From the NCBI GenBank assembly GCA_018894105.1, contig CM032117.1, positions 35,010,501 through 35,074,500 on the forward strand: a stretch of 64,000 bases of DNA, read 5' to 3'. Positions 23,773-35,619 of the stretch are shown one piece after another; position 1 is the stretch's first letter, and each line of letters starts with the position of its first letter. Below the pieces are notes generated by a model. That model ran no database searches and was not told where the DNA came from. It worked only from the letters and a program-made list of their open reading frames with translations. The position numbers and the translations under genes are program-made. Source of the stretch: Jacaranda mimosifolia (Eukaryota > Streptophyta > Magnoliopsida > Lamiales > Bignoniaceae).

Positions 23773-25694
23773 GTTTGAGATTTTGCAAATCTACAAAGGC
23801 AAAAAAAGATAATATAAGCATATGACTGAATATAATACTTGAAAACATATTTATGACTTTCAAGCCTATTTTTCTACCACTATTTCATCAAATTCCTCAC
23901 TCCCTAAAGGAATTCAGGAAATCACATTTCCTAATGAGAATCATGGTCCAAAATGTATTATTTGTGGACCAACAAATTGTGAGACATCCAGAAATAATCC
24001 TAAGTAAGCAACTTTTGCTAATTGCATCTCTATGCAACCCTTGATTTATTTTGCCTCACTTTTCATGTAGGCCCACAACTTATGCGACATTTACACTACT
24101 AGGTGTTTAGTCGTACCTACCAATTAATCTTTAATTATAAACTCCACAATGGCATGCCACAACTCGTGATACAATGTCAAAGTGAGTTTTAAATTAAAGT
24201 GCATCATATGCCGAGAAGTGAACATAGTTTTCCACTAATAAAATGTCCCACGACCCGTGAGCTAATACTAAATTAGGGTAGCACTCATGTCACCTCCCAT
24301 TGGTAGAAGGGTTGGATTAATTAAAACTCCTTTTAATTTGTATCCAATTTGACTTAATATTTTGGAAAACTTAAACTTCTGTAAGTTGAGGGTTTTTCTT
24401 GCTTTGAAAGATTTCATCAATTTTATCATCTCTTATTTAAGTTCTCTATATACTAACCACGCATCTCATACATCAATAGAATAAAGAAAAGCATAAATAA
24501 GTAATGCGCCTAGCATGCTTCTAGGGTGGAATGATCATGAGACTTAACCAAGTAGTGCACTACTTAGTTGATTTTAATTGGGTTGATTAAATCCTATCAA
24601 TTATATAAATATATCCCATACATTCATCGGTCTTCAAGCCTCTTTGATCCTCTTGGCCTTTTTTGTCTCCTTGCAATATTTACAAGAGATAGGAAATCCT
24701 CACCCTTAGAGTTCTACTCTCATAACATAATCAAGAGGCATGCAAGCCCTTATTTAATACAACCCTTTTCAAACAACTTTGAAACAAATAAAACCAATTT
24801 AAAGGCTCATGTTCATCCCCATTCATTCATCATCCATTCAACAATTAAATGAACAATAAACAAGGAATTGACATTAAATGTAACCAATTAAATCCTTATC
24901 TCATAAACAATTAATTAATAGGCAAAAATAAGCATAACTCTTTATGCATCTCATTTTTGCACCAAATTGAAGATTAACTTGAACCTAACTTTAAAATCAA
25001 GAAAAAATGTCCAACATTATTTCGAATCACTTACACAACTTTTGTGCATCAAAATTACATGGAACAATGAAAATTAGATAGGCCAAAACTCACAATTACA
25101 CCAAAACAAGTGACTAGGAAGCCTTCTCAATGGGCTACCACCTAGCCAAGCACGCGCCCACGCCGGGCAGCCTGGTAGTAGCCCTGCCAACTAGGTGCCA
25201 TGGGTACTATTTTGTGCTTTTTCAGGTTTTTGCCATCTCCACTTATGATAACACCTCCATATCACCATTCTACACACATTTCAACAAATTTTCATATTCT
25301 AAACACTTTAAAAACTAGAAATGAAAGTGTTCAATCATACTTCAAAAATCAAATCTATGTGAGAATCAACATTCTCCAAATATCTTCAATTAACTCTAAT
25401 CCAATTGGATCCAAAAATAGCCAAAACACTTTAAAACTATTTTTAACATGATATACCAATATATAATATCATCCAATACTAAATCAACATTTAACATCAT
25501 AAGATTTGAATCAAAATCATGCCAATATATGAAATAACACTTAAACACATATTGACATATTTCAATTCAACACACATGGCATACAAAAATCATCTAAACA
25601 CTCAAATTCATCAATTGAATCAAATATTTGGAGATTTAGAATCAATTCATCACATGAATCAATTCACTAAAATCCAAATTTATGCATGAAAATA
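23773..25694 (-). other. Copia D 5' leader
   Basis: Third copy of the 1.9-kb leader, more diverged than the other two. The four spaced motifs are hard to see (about 23965, 24066, 24150, 24250). A GC-rich islet at 25100-25200 lies in the same place as in the other leaders but differs in sequence. Confidence 0.7.
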
Positions 25695-25706
25695 GCTTTA
25701 ATACCA
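25695..25706 (-). other. Primer binding site, copia D
   Basis: Minus strand TGGTATTAAAGC, decayed from TGGTATCAGAGC, two bases from the LTR. Confidence 0.65.
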
Positions 25707-25708
25707 CT

Positions 25709-27903
25709 TGAAAGATGGAGAAAGATTAGGTTCCAAATATTAAAACCAAAAATAGGAAAAATAAAACCAATCATCTCCTTCTCAAGGATCATAATCATGC
25801 ACTAAATAAGGATTTGAAGGTAGAAAATTTACCTTTGTGAGCAAAAATAAAGGATTCCACTAGATCACTCTAAGGACTCCTCCAAAGGATGACCTACAAG
25901 CTCCAAAGTTGGATCCAATTACCCTATCCAATGCTCCAAAATCCAGAAAATTTCGTACACCAATTCATCTTTGGAATCATAGCCTTGTGACTAAAAATCA
26001 CTGAAAAACTCAACCTCTAGATCACCCAATTGATCCACCGAAATTAGCCACAAACGGTTCACCAATTGACTTTTAAGTTCCCCAAGTGTTGAACCTCTAA
26101 TGTAAAATCCATACACCTAGGATAAGCTCTCAATTAACCTCGCTTTTTCTAGATAAAAAGAGGAAGATGGTGATGGTAGAAGCAGCGGTTTTAGAGAGGG
26201 GGAGAGAGAGAGAGAGAGAGAGAGAGTTTTTTGTATGATTGTTCAACAGATGAATTATATCACACTTTTGAAGGGAAAATGTGAGGAATGCCAACTAGCT
26301 TGAGATGGCCAGCCACATGTCATATATATATGAGGTGATGGAACCTCTTGGATGCTTCCATCACATCTTCCATACATGTTGGCTAAGTTGCCAACTTGTG
26401 TGTGCATTTGCATTTCATCTCATGAAATGAAATGCTAATTAACTTAAATTCAAATGGACTCTTCCATTTGATTTTCCTCCAAAACTCAAATTCTCAATGT
26501 AATTAAATTAGCTCTCTAATTTAATTAGTTTAACTTAACTCTTTAAGTTAATTGGACTTAACTTAACTCCTTAAGTTAACTTAACTAGTTAATTGTCAGA
26601 TGGCTCCAATTAAATTAGTACCTTAATTTAATTGGTCTAATTTAACTCCTTGAATTATTTTGATTAATTTAACACTTAAATTAATCAAGCCAAAAATGAT
26701 CAATTAAAATAGTCAATCATTTTCTCTCTCCAAAATGCCTAGCACAAAGTGTTCTAATTTCTTAGAAAATTCCTCCTATCAAATAAGAGCTTCCTTAAGC
26801 TTTTCTTTGTGACCTATTAGGTTCATCCATTCATTGGACTTAGGCTCACAACTCATTGTGATATTTTGAATATTGAAATATTCACATTAGTTTAAACTCC
26901 TTTAAACTAATAGCTCTTTCAATTAATCTCTATTAATTGAAAAGTACTAAATCTCCATGGTCGATGTCAAGCAACAAGCCCAATAAGCCCAACTAATTGG
27001 ATGAATGAATTATATCATGATGAATCGTTAGAGTTTACGCTTACCATGCAAATATGGTCCTTCCGTCTCCTGTCTCCCAAAAGAGGCATAGGGCAAGATA
27101 TTTGTCGGCTCCTTAATAACCTCAATAACTATGTCTCTACATCTAATGTTCGATTCTCATTTATGACCTCAACTTTGGAAAACTCCTTTTCTAAATTGTC
27201 ATGCTACCTTACTCAAGAATTTCTTGGAATCGATCATTATAGAATACATAGGAGATGCATTAGTTCTTCACAATAGTGAGGAGATAGATCACATCTTGGA
27301 TCCCACAAACCTCCATGCTTAAGTAGCTTATGTCCAATCTCAACCCCATATGACCCGCTGCGTGGTCAGGGAAAAGTTAAAGCATAAGGACCTAAACACA
27401 AGATTATTATAGATCCTCGTGTCCAATGACTAATTATATGCACTATCGTAAGCTTGAGAACTTACCACTTCCGACATGCCACTATGGCTATCTAGTGGAT
27501 TCTCTTGGCTGGCCTTCAGTGAACTTGTTCTCTAACAAGGATGCACTAATATGCATCCATGTCTCACATAGATTACCCATGAAACGGAGCAATATTCAAC
27601 CCCTTAGAGTATGCATCGTTAATGTAAGTGTATCTGAATCTTAGATGCCCCTTCTCATAAGATTATGTGACTTTGAATACCTTAAAATCATGACCATAAA
27701 GATTTGTTTCATGATCATCATCATATGCGTGACTAAGTTTCGTAGTCTAGTGTAATTTAAGGGCTTCAACCAAATGCAAGTGAAGTATAAAAAGCATAAG
27801 ATGAAAATGGCAATTTATAAGAATATCATCCAATCAAGATTGTATCACAAGAGGAGTAGTTTTACACGCCAATCTAATTACCTGGTGGGGTACTATTCTA
27901 ACA
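25709..27903 (-). repeat. 5' LTR of copia element D
   Basis: 2195 bp, tgaaagatgg to ...ttctaaca. Its PBS-side 500 bp differ from element C and match 13478-13971, marking a second subfamily. It contains a (GA)n run at 26202-26226. Confidence 0.85.
26321..26332 (-). promoter_or_regulatory. TATA box of copia D LTR
   Basis: catatatatatg at the conserved position. Confidence 0.45.
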
Positions 27904-28112
27904 ATGTTTACACTTAATTGAAGCCTTAGTAGAAAAAAGACTTTTAGGCTAGGGTCAAGCTTTAGAATTTATTAAAAATGGTAGGTCTAACCTTGAGAAA
28001 AAGCTTATCATAGATAAAAGGCTAGGCTCAGGCTTGTCATTTGCATAACAAGCCTGGCCTATTTAAGTGAAAGCCTAGCCTAGCGTAGCCTATTTCCATG
28101 CCTACTTAATGG
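27904..28112. repeat. Truncated short element with ggcctaggct motifs
   Basis: Reading from the right, it starts TAGGCATGGAAATAGGC, resembling the ends of widespread hAT-like non-autonomous elements, with repeated AGCCTAGCCT words. It is cut on the left by the copia LTR. The family is my guess. Confidence 0.4.
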
Positions 28113-28409
28113 TTACCTTTAATGAAATGTGTTGTTTAGAATCAGCACGATGGAATAAAATGTGTTAAGGGAAAAACAATGGAAAATGAAAATAAAGCTT
28201 CAAAACTGACATTAAAAATTGCAATTATGATCTAGCTTACAACGAAATTATACAATCAAAAAACATTAAATAAAAAAGGAACACATAAAATAAGACATAC
28301 ACATAACATAAGGGGGTATTTAGCATATTCTACAGCCATAATTTTTCAACAAGATCATAATTATAAAAATGAAAGCAACCAACAAAATCCAAGAAATGTG
28401 TATGTACAT

Positions 28410-28772
28410 CTAATTTTCATGCCTCCCTTTGGCTAAAATAGCTGAAACAACTAGAGAAATGACATCATTGTCTGCTGAAATTTCCTCTAAATCACCTTGT
28501 TCTTCGTCATGGTATGTCGGCTTTGGAAAAATAGTAGGAATGCCCATAGGAGACCATGTAGCACTAACTGGATGACACCAAGGAAACAAAATCATAAACT
28601 TGGTTGGAACATCTGTAGTATAGTCTCTCCTTTGTGGGCTAGTGCTCAAATTCAACAACTTAATGCTGCACCTCAAGTTACACTCACATATGGGTGGAGA
28701 ACTACATCTCAAATCCAAGGCGGGCTTTGTTGATTGGCTCTGGCTCCTTCTATGGGACAAGCTTTTGGCCAT
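28410..28772 (-). CDS. GRF-like zinc-finger ORF (hypothetical)
   Basis: An open frame of 120 codons from the Met at 28772. Residues about 28-66 read CECNLRCSIKLLNLSTSPQR then RDY, and a little later ILFPWCHP. This resembles the GRF zinc finger of small plant proteins (CxCG...NPGRRFYxC...FFxWxD), with the Cys pairs only partly kept. The C-terminal part (DEEQGDLEEISADND) is acidic. It reads toward the middle of the inner DNA transposon, opposite to the transposase fragment at 13333. It may be a transposon-borne accessory gene or a chance ORF. A GA-rich tract (about 28832-28882) lies upstream. Confidence 0.35.
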   Translation of the reverse strand: MAKSLSHRRSQSQSTKPALDLRCSSPPICECNLRCSIKLLNLSTSPQRRDYTTDVPTKFMILFPWCHPVSATWSPMGIPTIFPKPTYHDEEQGDLEEISADNDVISLVVSAILAKGRHEN

Positions 28773-29045
28773 TTCTCTTTTTAGGCTGATAGAAAGGAAA
28801 AATGAAGGTGGAAAACAACTTTAGGCGGAGAAAAAAGAGAAAGAGAGAGAGGGAGAGGGAGAGAGAGAGGGGAGAGAGAAAAGTTTTTTAAATTAATATA
28901 CAAAAAGAAAATGTTAAAAAAGGATTATTAAAAATAATTTTTTTGGGGGAAATAGCTTAATAAATCCCTAAAGGGCATTAGGGACAATTCATACGTAAAA
29001 TTGCATCCCGTAGTTGCACTCTAAGCACGTGTTCCCCATCAAGCG

Positions 29046-29140
29046 GTAATGTGGCAATTTTGAATAAACATATGGCACTAATCAGACTCTTATTTTTTCA
29101 CAGGGAATTTTGTGGCAATTTCAAAATTTTCAGATGTGTA
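29046..29140 (-). repeat. Right inverted repeat of the inner DNA transposon
   Basis: Reverse-complement match to 11699-11795. To its right the sequence changes to poly-T and then gypsy-side sequence. Confidence 0.6.
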
Positions 29141-29159
29141 ATGAGCATTCCCTCCCCCT

Positions 29160-29879
29160 ATTTTTTTTTTTTTTTTTGTGCTTCTTAATTTCTTATTTTC
29201 TTTCAAGCTCAACAAGATTTTAAAATACCCTTTCTGCGTATTATAAAATCCTATCGCAAGAAGTATTCTCTCACTTCAAAATGCAAGCCAATATTAGAAA
29301 ACCCCCATAATCTCAACAGAGCAGCTTTTGTTAAGGAAGTACCTTTTATTATAAACACAATTACCAAGCATAGACCTACTTAAAGACTTTTTGGTGGTTT
29401 GATTTCTCTTGCACAAAATTCAAGAATTTAAGGAGATGAATATTGAAGGTCACATTGAGCCATCATGATTCTTGGTAATAAAAACACCTTCAAAGTTAAA
29501 AAGCACCGCCATGTGCATGTATGAACCGACCATAGATGTTCAAACAGCTTTCCATGCTTCCCTTTTGTATCTTTCACATTGGGTATAGGGAGTAGACAAA
29601 GGATGTGCTGGGGTATCATGCAGATACTCTTCATCGAGCTAAGACATATGCAGCTATCCATGTTTCTCTTTTCACATACGTCTACAATAAGAACATCCTC
29701 GAACTATGGTTCCTTTCCATAAATAAACTGCATACTGCGATGGGAAAACTATTAACTTTGCATATTATTGATATTTGAATATTCTATGATGAAGTCGTTT
29801 CATCTTCCAATGAGCTGCTGCAGTGGCAAGCATTTATTTGCAACATACTAGAGACCCTCAAAAGATCCCAATGATGTAC
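29160..29879. other. Gypsy 3' region, no gene recognised
   Basis: Starts with a poly-T run. A minus-strand open stretch (29428-29661) has no motif I know. Confidence 0.35.
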
Positions 29880-30380
29880 CTATTATTATTGTAGAGAAGC
29901 AAGCTGTCCCTGAGTTATAAAGACTAAAGTTGAAAGACACATTACTTGGAAAGTCACTTGAAGTCTTTGAGGGTGCCTCCAACTACAAAAACCCGAGTCA
30001 GATTCAATTGTAAAGGAGATACAAAGGCCTCATGAGAAAACACTTAAGATTTTTTTCTGAATTTGAGGTAGCAAAAACTGAACGAGCTGAGGAGGTAAAC
30101 AGTCTGAAGGCAAAAATTCTTCAAACCATCAAGCAAGAAGAAGAACTGAAGATGCAGCTTGCCGAATTGAGCAACAAGGAAGAGTTTGCAAACTTATCAC
30201 TCCGTGAAGCTAAAGTTGACTTATCTACCATTCAGGAAAAAAAAAGGTAGCCTCCAGGAGGGAAAATGTCTCGAAGCTCGAGAGCACTTTATTTTTTACT
30301 ATTAAGGCTTTGAAGATGATGGAACCATTACTTGAAGAATCTTGTCACGATCTAGTAGCATTTGACTTGTTTGCTTGAGT
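29880..30380 (+). pseudogene. Antisense coiled-coil ORF remnant of the gypsy element
   Basis: A plus-strand open stretch of 72 codons (30032-30250) is rich in Glu, Lys and Leu: EEVNSLKAKILQTIKQEEEL, KMQLAELSNKEEF. It has heptad-like spacing and ends in a run of A that probably caused a frameshift; sense continues at EGKCLEAR. Upstream, after stops, VPIIIVEKQAVPEL is also coding-like. It lies antisense to gag-pol, between integrase and the 3' LTR, where Tat elements are known to carry extra ORFs, some with plant mobile domain proteins ending in coiled coils. Only the tail is visible, so the domain identity is inference. Confidence 0.5.
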
Positions 30381-31019
30381 ACTTAGCTTCTTAGCACTCT
30401 TCCACTTTTTTCTTTTTTATAATTGATGTAAAAGAATATATATTTTCATATGCAATAAAAGTTCTTTTCTTTTCATCGGTCTTTTGCTTCTTTTTCTTTT
30501 TCTTTCTTTTTTTGTCACATTTTCTGCAATATTCATAGTAATGCCAACTAAACAAGATCATGCCGCATGCTTTCAACAGTCGAATAATTAAACAAAATGG
30601 TTTAAGTTTACAAATAAAATTAGCTATCTCCAAGACAGACCAAATTTATTTGAAAGTATAACTGAACTTAGAAAATAAATTCCAATATGCCTATGTACCC
30701 TATCAAGGGGATCAAGTCATCACGTAGTTCAAAGAATTTTATTTTGAAAGGGGTTCATACACAATTTATACTTATGCGGGCCAGGAGTATCCATAACTTA
30801 GAGACCCTGGAGAGGTGAAGCATTTCTATATCTTAGCCACATGAAATACTTTCAGTGGAGTAGGTTAGCAGTTTATCCATATGCATTACCATTAGTAGGT
30901 ACCATACACAATTTATATTCATCCAGGTCAGGATTAACATGCAGTTTAGGCTCGTGTGTCAAGGAGAAACATGCATTTTAAGCTCATGCATCAAAGAGTA
31001 GACTTCTTAATGAATAATA

Positions 31020-32290
31020 GCACTTTAGGAACTTGTCATTTATAAGGTCAATGCGTAGTCCATCTTCATCGACTAACTTATGGGCACCATTTATGTAAGC
31101 TTCTTTAAAAACATAAAGGCCACCCTACTTTGGTATAAACTTATTTCTCATTCGCTGGGTGATGATAATTGGCCTTCTCACTGCCAGGACCACATCCCCA
31201 ACTTGAAATGACTGAGGGCGAACTTTTTTGTTGAATGCTTTTGTCATGTGAGCTTGATAGCACTCAAGTTGTTGTTAAGCCTCAAGCCTTTTCTCATCTA
31301 ATGCTTCTAGTTCTTCAAGTCTGAGACAAGCATTGTCTTTAGTAGTGAGTCCTTCTTGAATTGCTATATGGAGTGAAGATATCTGACTTTCAAGAGAGAG
31401 AACAACTTCAACTCCGTACACCAATGAATATGAAGTGGCTTAAGTAACAGTTCGGTATGTTGTTCTATATGCCCACAGTACTTCTCCAACTTTCTTGTGC
31501 CAATCTCTTTTCTACTTTAACACTACTTTCTTCAGGAGGTTGCACAAAGTCTTATTGAATAATTCAGCCAAACTATTTATCGTTGCATCGTACATTAAGG
31601 AGTTATGCTGCTTGAACCCAAACTATGCACATAATTTATCCATCAATTTGTTATAGAATAGCTTTCTATTGTCAGTGATAATGTAGCGAGGTATCTTATA
31701 TCGAAAAATAAGGTTCGAACGGATGAAATCAATAACTATTTCCTTTTTTACCTCTTTAAGAGGAATTGCCTTTGCCCATTTAGAAAAGTAATCAGTAGTT
31801 GCTAACAAATAAGCATGACCAGTAGATAAATTTAGAGTATTAGGTCCTACAACATAGAGATCCTAGGCATCGAATGGCCATGAAACAATAGTAGGATATA
31901 GAGGCTCTGGAGGCTGATGTATGAAATTTACATGCAACTGACAAGTTTCACACCTCTTTACATACTCTAAATAATCTTTGACTATCATCAGCTAATAGTA
32001 ACCCATCATTTTGATCTGAAAATGGAGCTTAGGACCGGATTGGTAAACGCCACAGACCACAAAATGTGCTTCAATCATGGCTTCAATTACTTTTTCGCCA
32101 CTCAAGCAATGCTAGTAATTACCTTTAAATGACCGACAATACAAAGTATCTTTGTATATGATAAAACGAGACGATCTCCTTCGTATTTCTATTTTATGGC
32201 AAGGATAATTTAGCAACGTTTGATGCTTTAAGTAATCAACCAATGGACTCTTCCAATCTTGATCGTCACTAATTGATATTGATATGATAT
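31020..32290 (-). pseudogene. Gypsy (Tat) integrase
   Basis: Order on the minus strand: zinc-binding region with VKRCETCQLH (about 31930-31960), then the core with ATTDYFSKWAKAIPLKEV (first catalytic Asp kept) and YIITDNRKLFYN (second Asp kept) in the open stretch 31623-31808, then RTTYRTVT, and a C-terminal VGDVVLAVRRPIII...NKFIPKWGGLYV block near 31100-31230. Stops interrupt at several places. It catalyses insertion of the element into chromosomal DNA. Confidence 0.85.
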
Positions 32291-32323
32291 TTCGTGATTG
32301 GGTTCAACAAAAGATGGCATGAT

Positions 32324-32760
32324 CTACCGATTACATATAGGAACATTTGTGGTTTCTCCTTCAAACAGAGCAAGAGTGGTTGCCAGGTTAGCCAATGCAT
32401 CAGCTATCATGCTTTCCTTTCTTAGGAAATGGTTTAGGTCGACATTTTCAAATTTCTTTAATAGATCTGAAGTTTGCTGGAAAAAAGTCACGAGATCATC
32501 TTTCTTGACTTCATATTCCTTCAAAAGTTGATTTATGATCAATTTTGAGTCCCCATAGATATCATCTCCATAATTTTCATTTCTAAGTCCATTTGAAGTC
32601 CAATGATCAAAGCTTGATACCCAGCAATGTTGCTGAAGCACAACTCGCCCAACACAATAGAATATATCAGTACTTGTTTTTCTGGCAAAACAGAGACAAT
32701 CCCTACCCCCAATCCCTTAGATATAGTTGCTCCATCGAAGAACATCGTCCATGTTGGGAG
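32324..32760 (-). pseudogene. Gypsy (Tat) archaeal-type RNase H
   Basis: A second RNase H domain between the first RNase H and integrase. Frames overlap: MFFDGATISKGLGVGIV (32745 downward), then YGDSKLIINQLLKEYEVKKD and LRKESMIADALANLATTLA (32641-32324). The DGA, GDSK and ADALA blocks carry the expected acidic residues. This extra domain is diagnostic of the Tat lineage and is the best evidence for the classification. Confidence 0.85.
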
Positions 32761-33420
32761 AACTTCAACATAGAAAATGTCTTCATCGAGAAGGTCACTA
32801 GATAACTCCTACTTTGCAGGGATAGGATGGTCGGCCAGGAAATCAACAAGAGCTTGCCCTTTAACAGCTTTTGTGGCATATAGGTGATCTCAAATTGGTT
32901 GAATATGATAGACCACTTCGCTAATCTCCTAGAGAGCATGGGTCTTGACATAACAAACTTGAATAGATTAGCATGAAAGATGAGTCATATGGAATGTGCT
33001 TCAGAATAGTACTTCAACTTCTTAATGGCATAGAATAAAGCTAAGTAGATCTTCCAATAAAGGAGTATTTTAGTTAATTTCCAATCAGAGATCTATTCAA
33101 GTAATATAGTGCCCTTTTTTTACCCTTTTTATTTTCTTCAGCCATAAGAGTGCCAATTAACCTTTGTTATGCTACAATATACAATATAAGAGGCCTTCCA
33201 AGTATAGGGGATCCCAACACGAGCAGATTTAAGAGGTGCTTCTTTATACTTTCAAAAGCATTTTGGCATCCTTCATCCCATTTGAAAGAGGCATATTTCT
33301 TCATAAGATGATTGAATGGTTGACACCTTTTAGCAAGGTTTGATATGAACCTTCTTATGAAAGCAAAACTACCTTGCAAGCTCCACAATTCCTTTAAGTT
33401 CCTTGGTGTATGCATCTTCT
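32761..33420 (-). pseudogene. Gypsy RNase H (first) and RT connection
   Basis: 33415-33167 reads RFISNLAKRCQPFNHLMKKY, then FKWDEGCQNAFESIKKHL and LILYIVA, the RT-to-RNase H connection and start of the RNase H fold. The LYxAxSD Asp is not present. Later blocks (for example PMLSRRLAKWSIIFNQFEIT at 32951 downward) finish the domain. There are several stops. Confidence 0.8.
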
Positions 33421-34330
33421 GGATAGCATCTATGTTTACGGGATCGATCTCAATTCCTCAATGTAAAACTATAAAATATAAGAACTTGCCTGATGTAACG
33501 CCAAATGCACTTTTAAGGGGATTCAACTTCAATTTATATTTTCTTAATCGATCAAATACCACTCGAATATTTGCCAAGTGATCATTTCTTCTTTTACTTT
33601 TACAACCAAATCATCAACATGGTATTCAACCCATTTGTGCAGCATATCATCGAAGATGTTCTACATAGCGCATTGGTAAGTATCACATGCATTCTTTAAC
33701 CCAAAAGGCATCACTTTATAATAGTAGATTCTCTTTGGAATAGGAAAAGTTGTGCACTTCTCATCTTACGATGCTATCCTAATTTGGTTGTAGCAAGAAA
33801 ACCCGTATATAAAAGATAAAGCTTTATGACCAGTAGTTGCATCGACCATGAGCTTGATGATAAGCAACGAAAAATCATCTTTTGGGCATGCTTTACTTAA
33901 GTCTCGTCATATTTGGCCACTTTTCTTCTTGACAGGCACAACGCTAGATATCCATGTTGGATACTTGAGTTCTCTGATAAACCATATATCTATGAGCTTG
34001 TTTGCTTCAGCTTCAACTCAAGGAACAAGCTCTGGACAAAGAATTCGTTGTGACTGCTTCACTGGGTGCACTCCATACCTTATACCAAGATGTTGGATAG
34101 CAACTTTAGGGTTCAACCCAGCATCTCTTTATATGTCCAAGTGAAGAAATTTCTATACCCATTCATTGTTTTGAAATACTGTTCTCTCTTTTTAGGGCTT
34201 ATGAGAGAACTTAAGAATATGAGATGTGGATCTTCTACTATGCCAAGATTTAATTCTTTAAGTTTATCTACAGTTGTCTGTCTACCATCTTCAAGTTGTG
34301 GAGGAGCTTTTGAATCTTATCTTCAGAGAT
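33421..34330 (-). pseudogene. Gypsy (Tat) reverse transcriptase
   Basis: Minus-strand blocks: YPTWISSVVPVKKK, then DLSKACPKDDF, YYYKVMPFGLKNAC, and the active site EYHVDDLVVK at 33610-33618, where the Tyr before VDD is His but both Asp remain. Stops at several places. It copies the element RNA into DNA. Confidence 0.85.
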
Positions 34331-35619
34331 GTATAAGTTAAACTCTTTTTAATAGCAACATGATAACATGAATGCGACTTATTGTCTTCTTCATCATAAG
34401 ACTGTATAGTATCTACGACCTCTACGCTTTAGAATGCAACTCTTCCTTATATAAATCTATTTTCTTTCACAGTAGACATAAGCGTCATTCTCCATACATG
34501 ATAGCTCGTAGCTCGCACAAAGCCACCCACCATCAATCTGCTGAGTTCTCCAAGATACTAAAAGCTTGGCTCTTCTACAACATTTGTATAATTAGAGCTT
34601 AGGATAATCTCAATTTCGTCCTCATGTCCACCAGCTTCATTAGATAGATGTCTCGTGGTACGCCGCATCACCTTCACTAGTCTATCCATATTGATGATCA
34701 AGATTGAAGATTTAGCTTCACTTGATTGAGGTAAGCAAACAATCTAACTTTAAGTTCTCAACTCTATCATGTCGGTCTGATCACAATTACTTATTTTTCT
34801 TGCTTTTTCCATGGCGTTACTTCCAAGTCGATTGAAGATCAAACCTTGTAGATTATGACTTGTAGTAAGCCCTTTTATGAAGTGGTGGATTCTATCCAAG
34901 TCTTTAAAGATAGAAGGATAGGTGGTGTGAGGGCTTATTGATCGAATATAGAGATGCAATGATCACTTAACTTTTGACTTTCATTATTTCCATCTTTCTC
35001 AGTTGCAATATGTTGGACATTGGCACACTTATCTTTCCTCGTCACACATATTCTGATTGGCTCACTTGGTGTAAATCCTAAGTTGGTCCTTAGCTGATCA
35101 ACACAAAACCCTTAGTTTCATAATTTTGTTGTACTTTGCAAAAGCCATGGATCTTTTCTCCGGTCAACTTAGGTTTCAACACCCCTAGCTTAGACAGATT
35201 AGATAAGTCATATCCAAACTTAGCCAAGTGACTATAGGCTTTTGGATTAAACTTCTTGTGAAACTTTGGATGCTGAGTTTCGCTAGAAGAAAATTCAGAT
35301 AAGGCCTTCGAGTTCAGATCGATGATAGGCATGATTAACTCCTTTCTCATAATCAAATCTTACCTCTTTTATTTGTTGTCCTTTATTGTGTAGTGATTGA
35401 TTCTGTCTTTCTTTCTGACGTGATCGAAGGGTATACTGGAATACTGGCATATTATAGATACCTTTAGATTCTATGACTTTACTTACCAAGGTTTCAGCAG
35501 CAATCAACTTCTTGAACTTTTCAACATCAGACATCTAAGTTATAGGTTCAACATGTTTTCCCTTGATAAGATGATTGCCTTGAGTTTTTCAAGGCAATAT
35601 CTTCTACACTAAGATTGGG

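Larger units (their letters stand above)
13478..27903 (-). mobile_element. Composite copia nest
   Basis: Left to right: LTR fragment (13478-13971), full LTR (13972-16279), PPT, RNase H and RT (to 17861), backward LTR scrap (17862-18266), leader, PBS, full LTR (20195-22433), then GAG-pre-integrase, protease and gag (22434-23772), leader, PBS, full LTR (25709-27903). At least two minus-strand elements are involved: C, with LTRs 13972-16279 and 20195-22433, and D, with LTRs 13478+ and 25709-27903. The LTRs of C resemble each other more than they resemble D. No integrase core remains. Flanks of C (gcagg / atttt) and D (gctaa / atgtt) do not match, so deletion or recombination has happened. Confidence 0.75.
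11691..29145. mobile_element. Probable DNA transposon inside the gypsy element
   Basis: An inverted similarity joins 11699-11795 and 29046-29140, with a shared AAAAAATAAGAGT core and long matches on both sides. Inside are a MULE-type transposase C-terminus (plus strand, 13333) and a GRF-like zinc-finger ORF (minus strand, 28410-28772). The copia nest 13478-27903 sits between these two. I read this as one MULE-like element of about 3 kb (unless part was deleted) that landed in the gypsy 3' region and was then opened by copia. Exact termini and a 9-bp duplication could not be fixed. Confidence 0.5.

Noticed and set aside
2008..25706. tRNA-like signal at the PBS sites
   Set aside because: Only the 12 bases complementary to initiator tRNA-Met are present; no tRNA gene.
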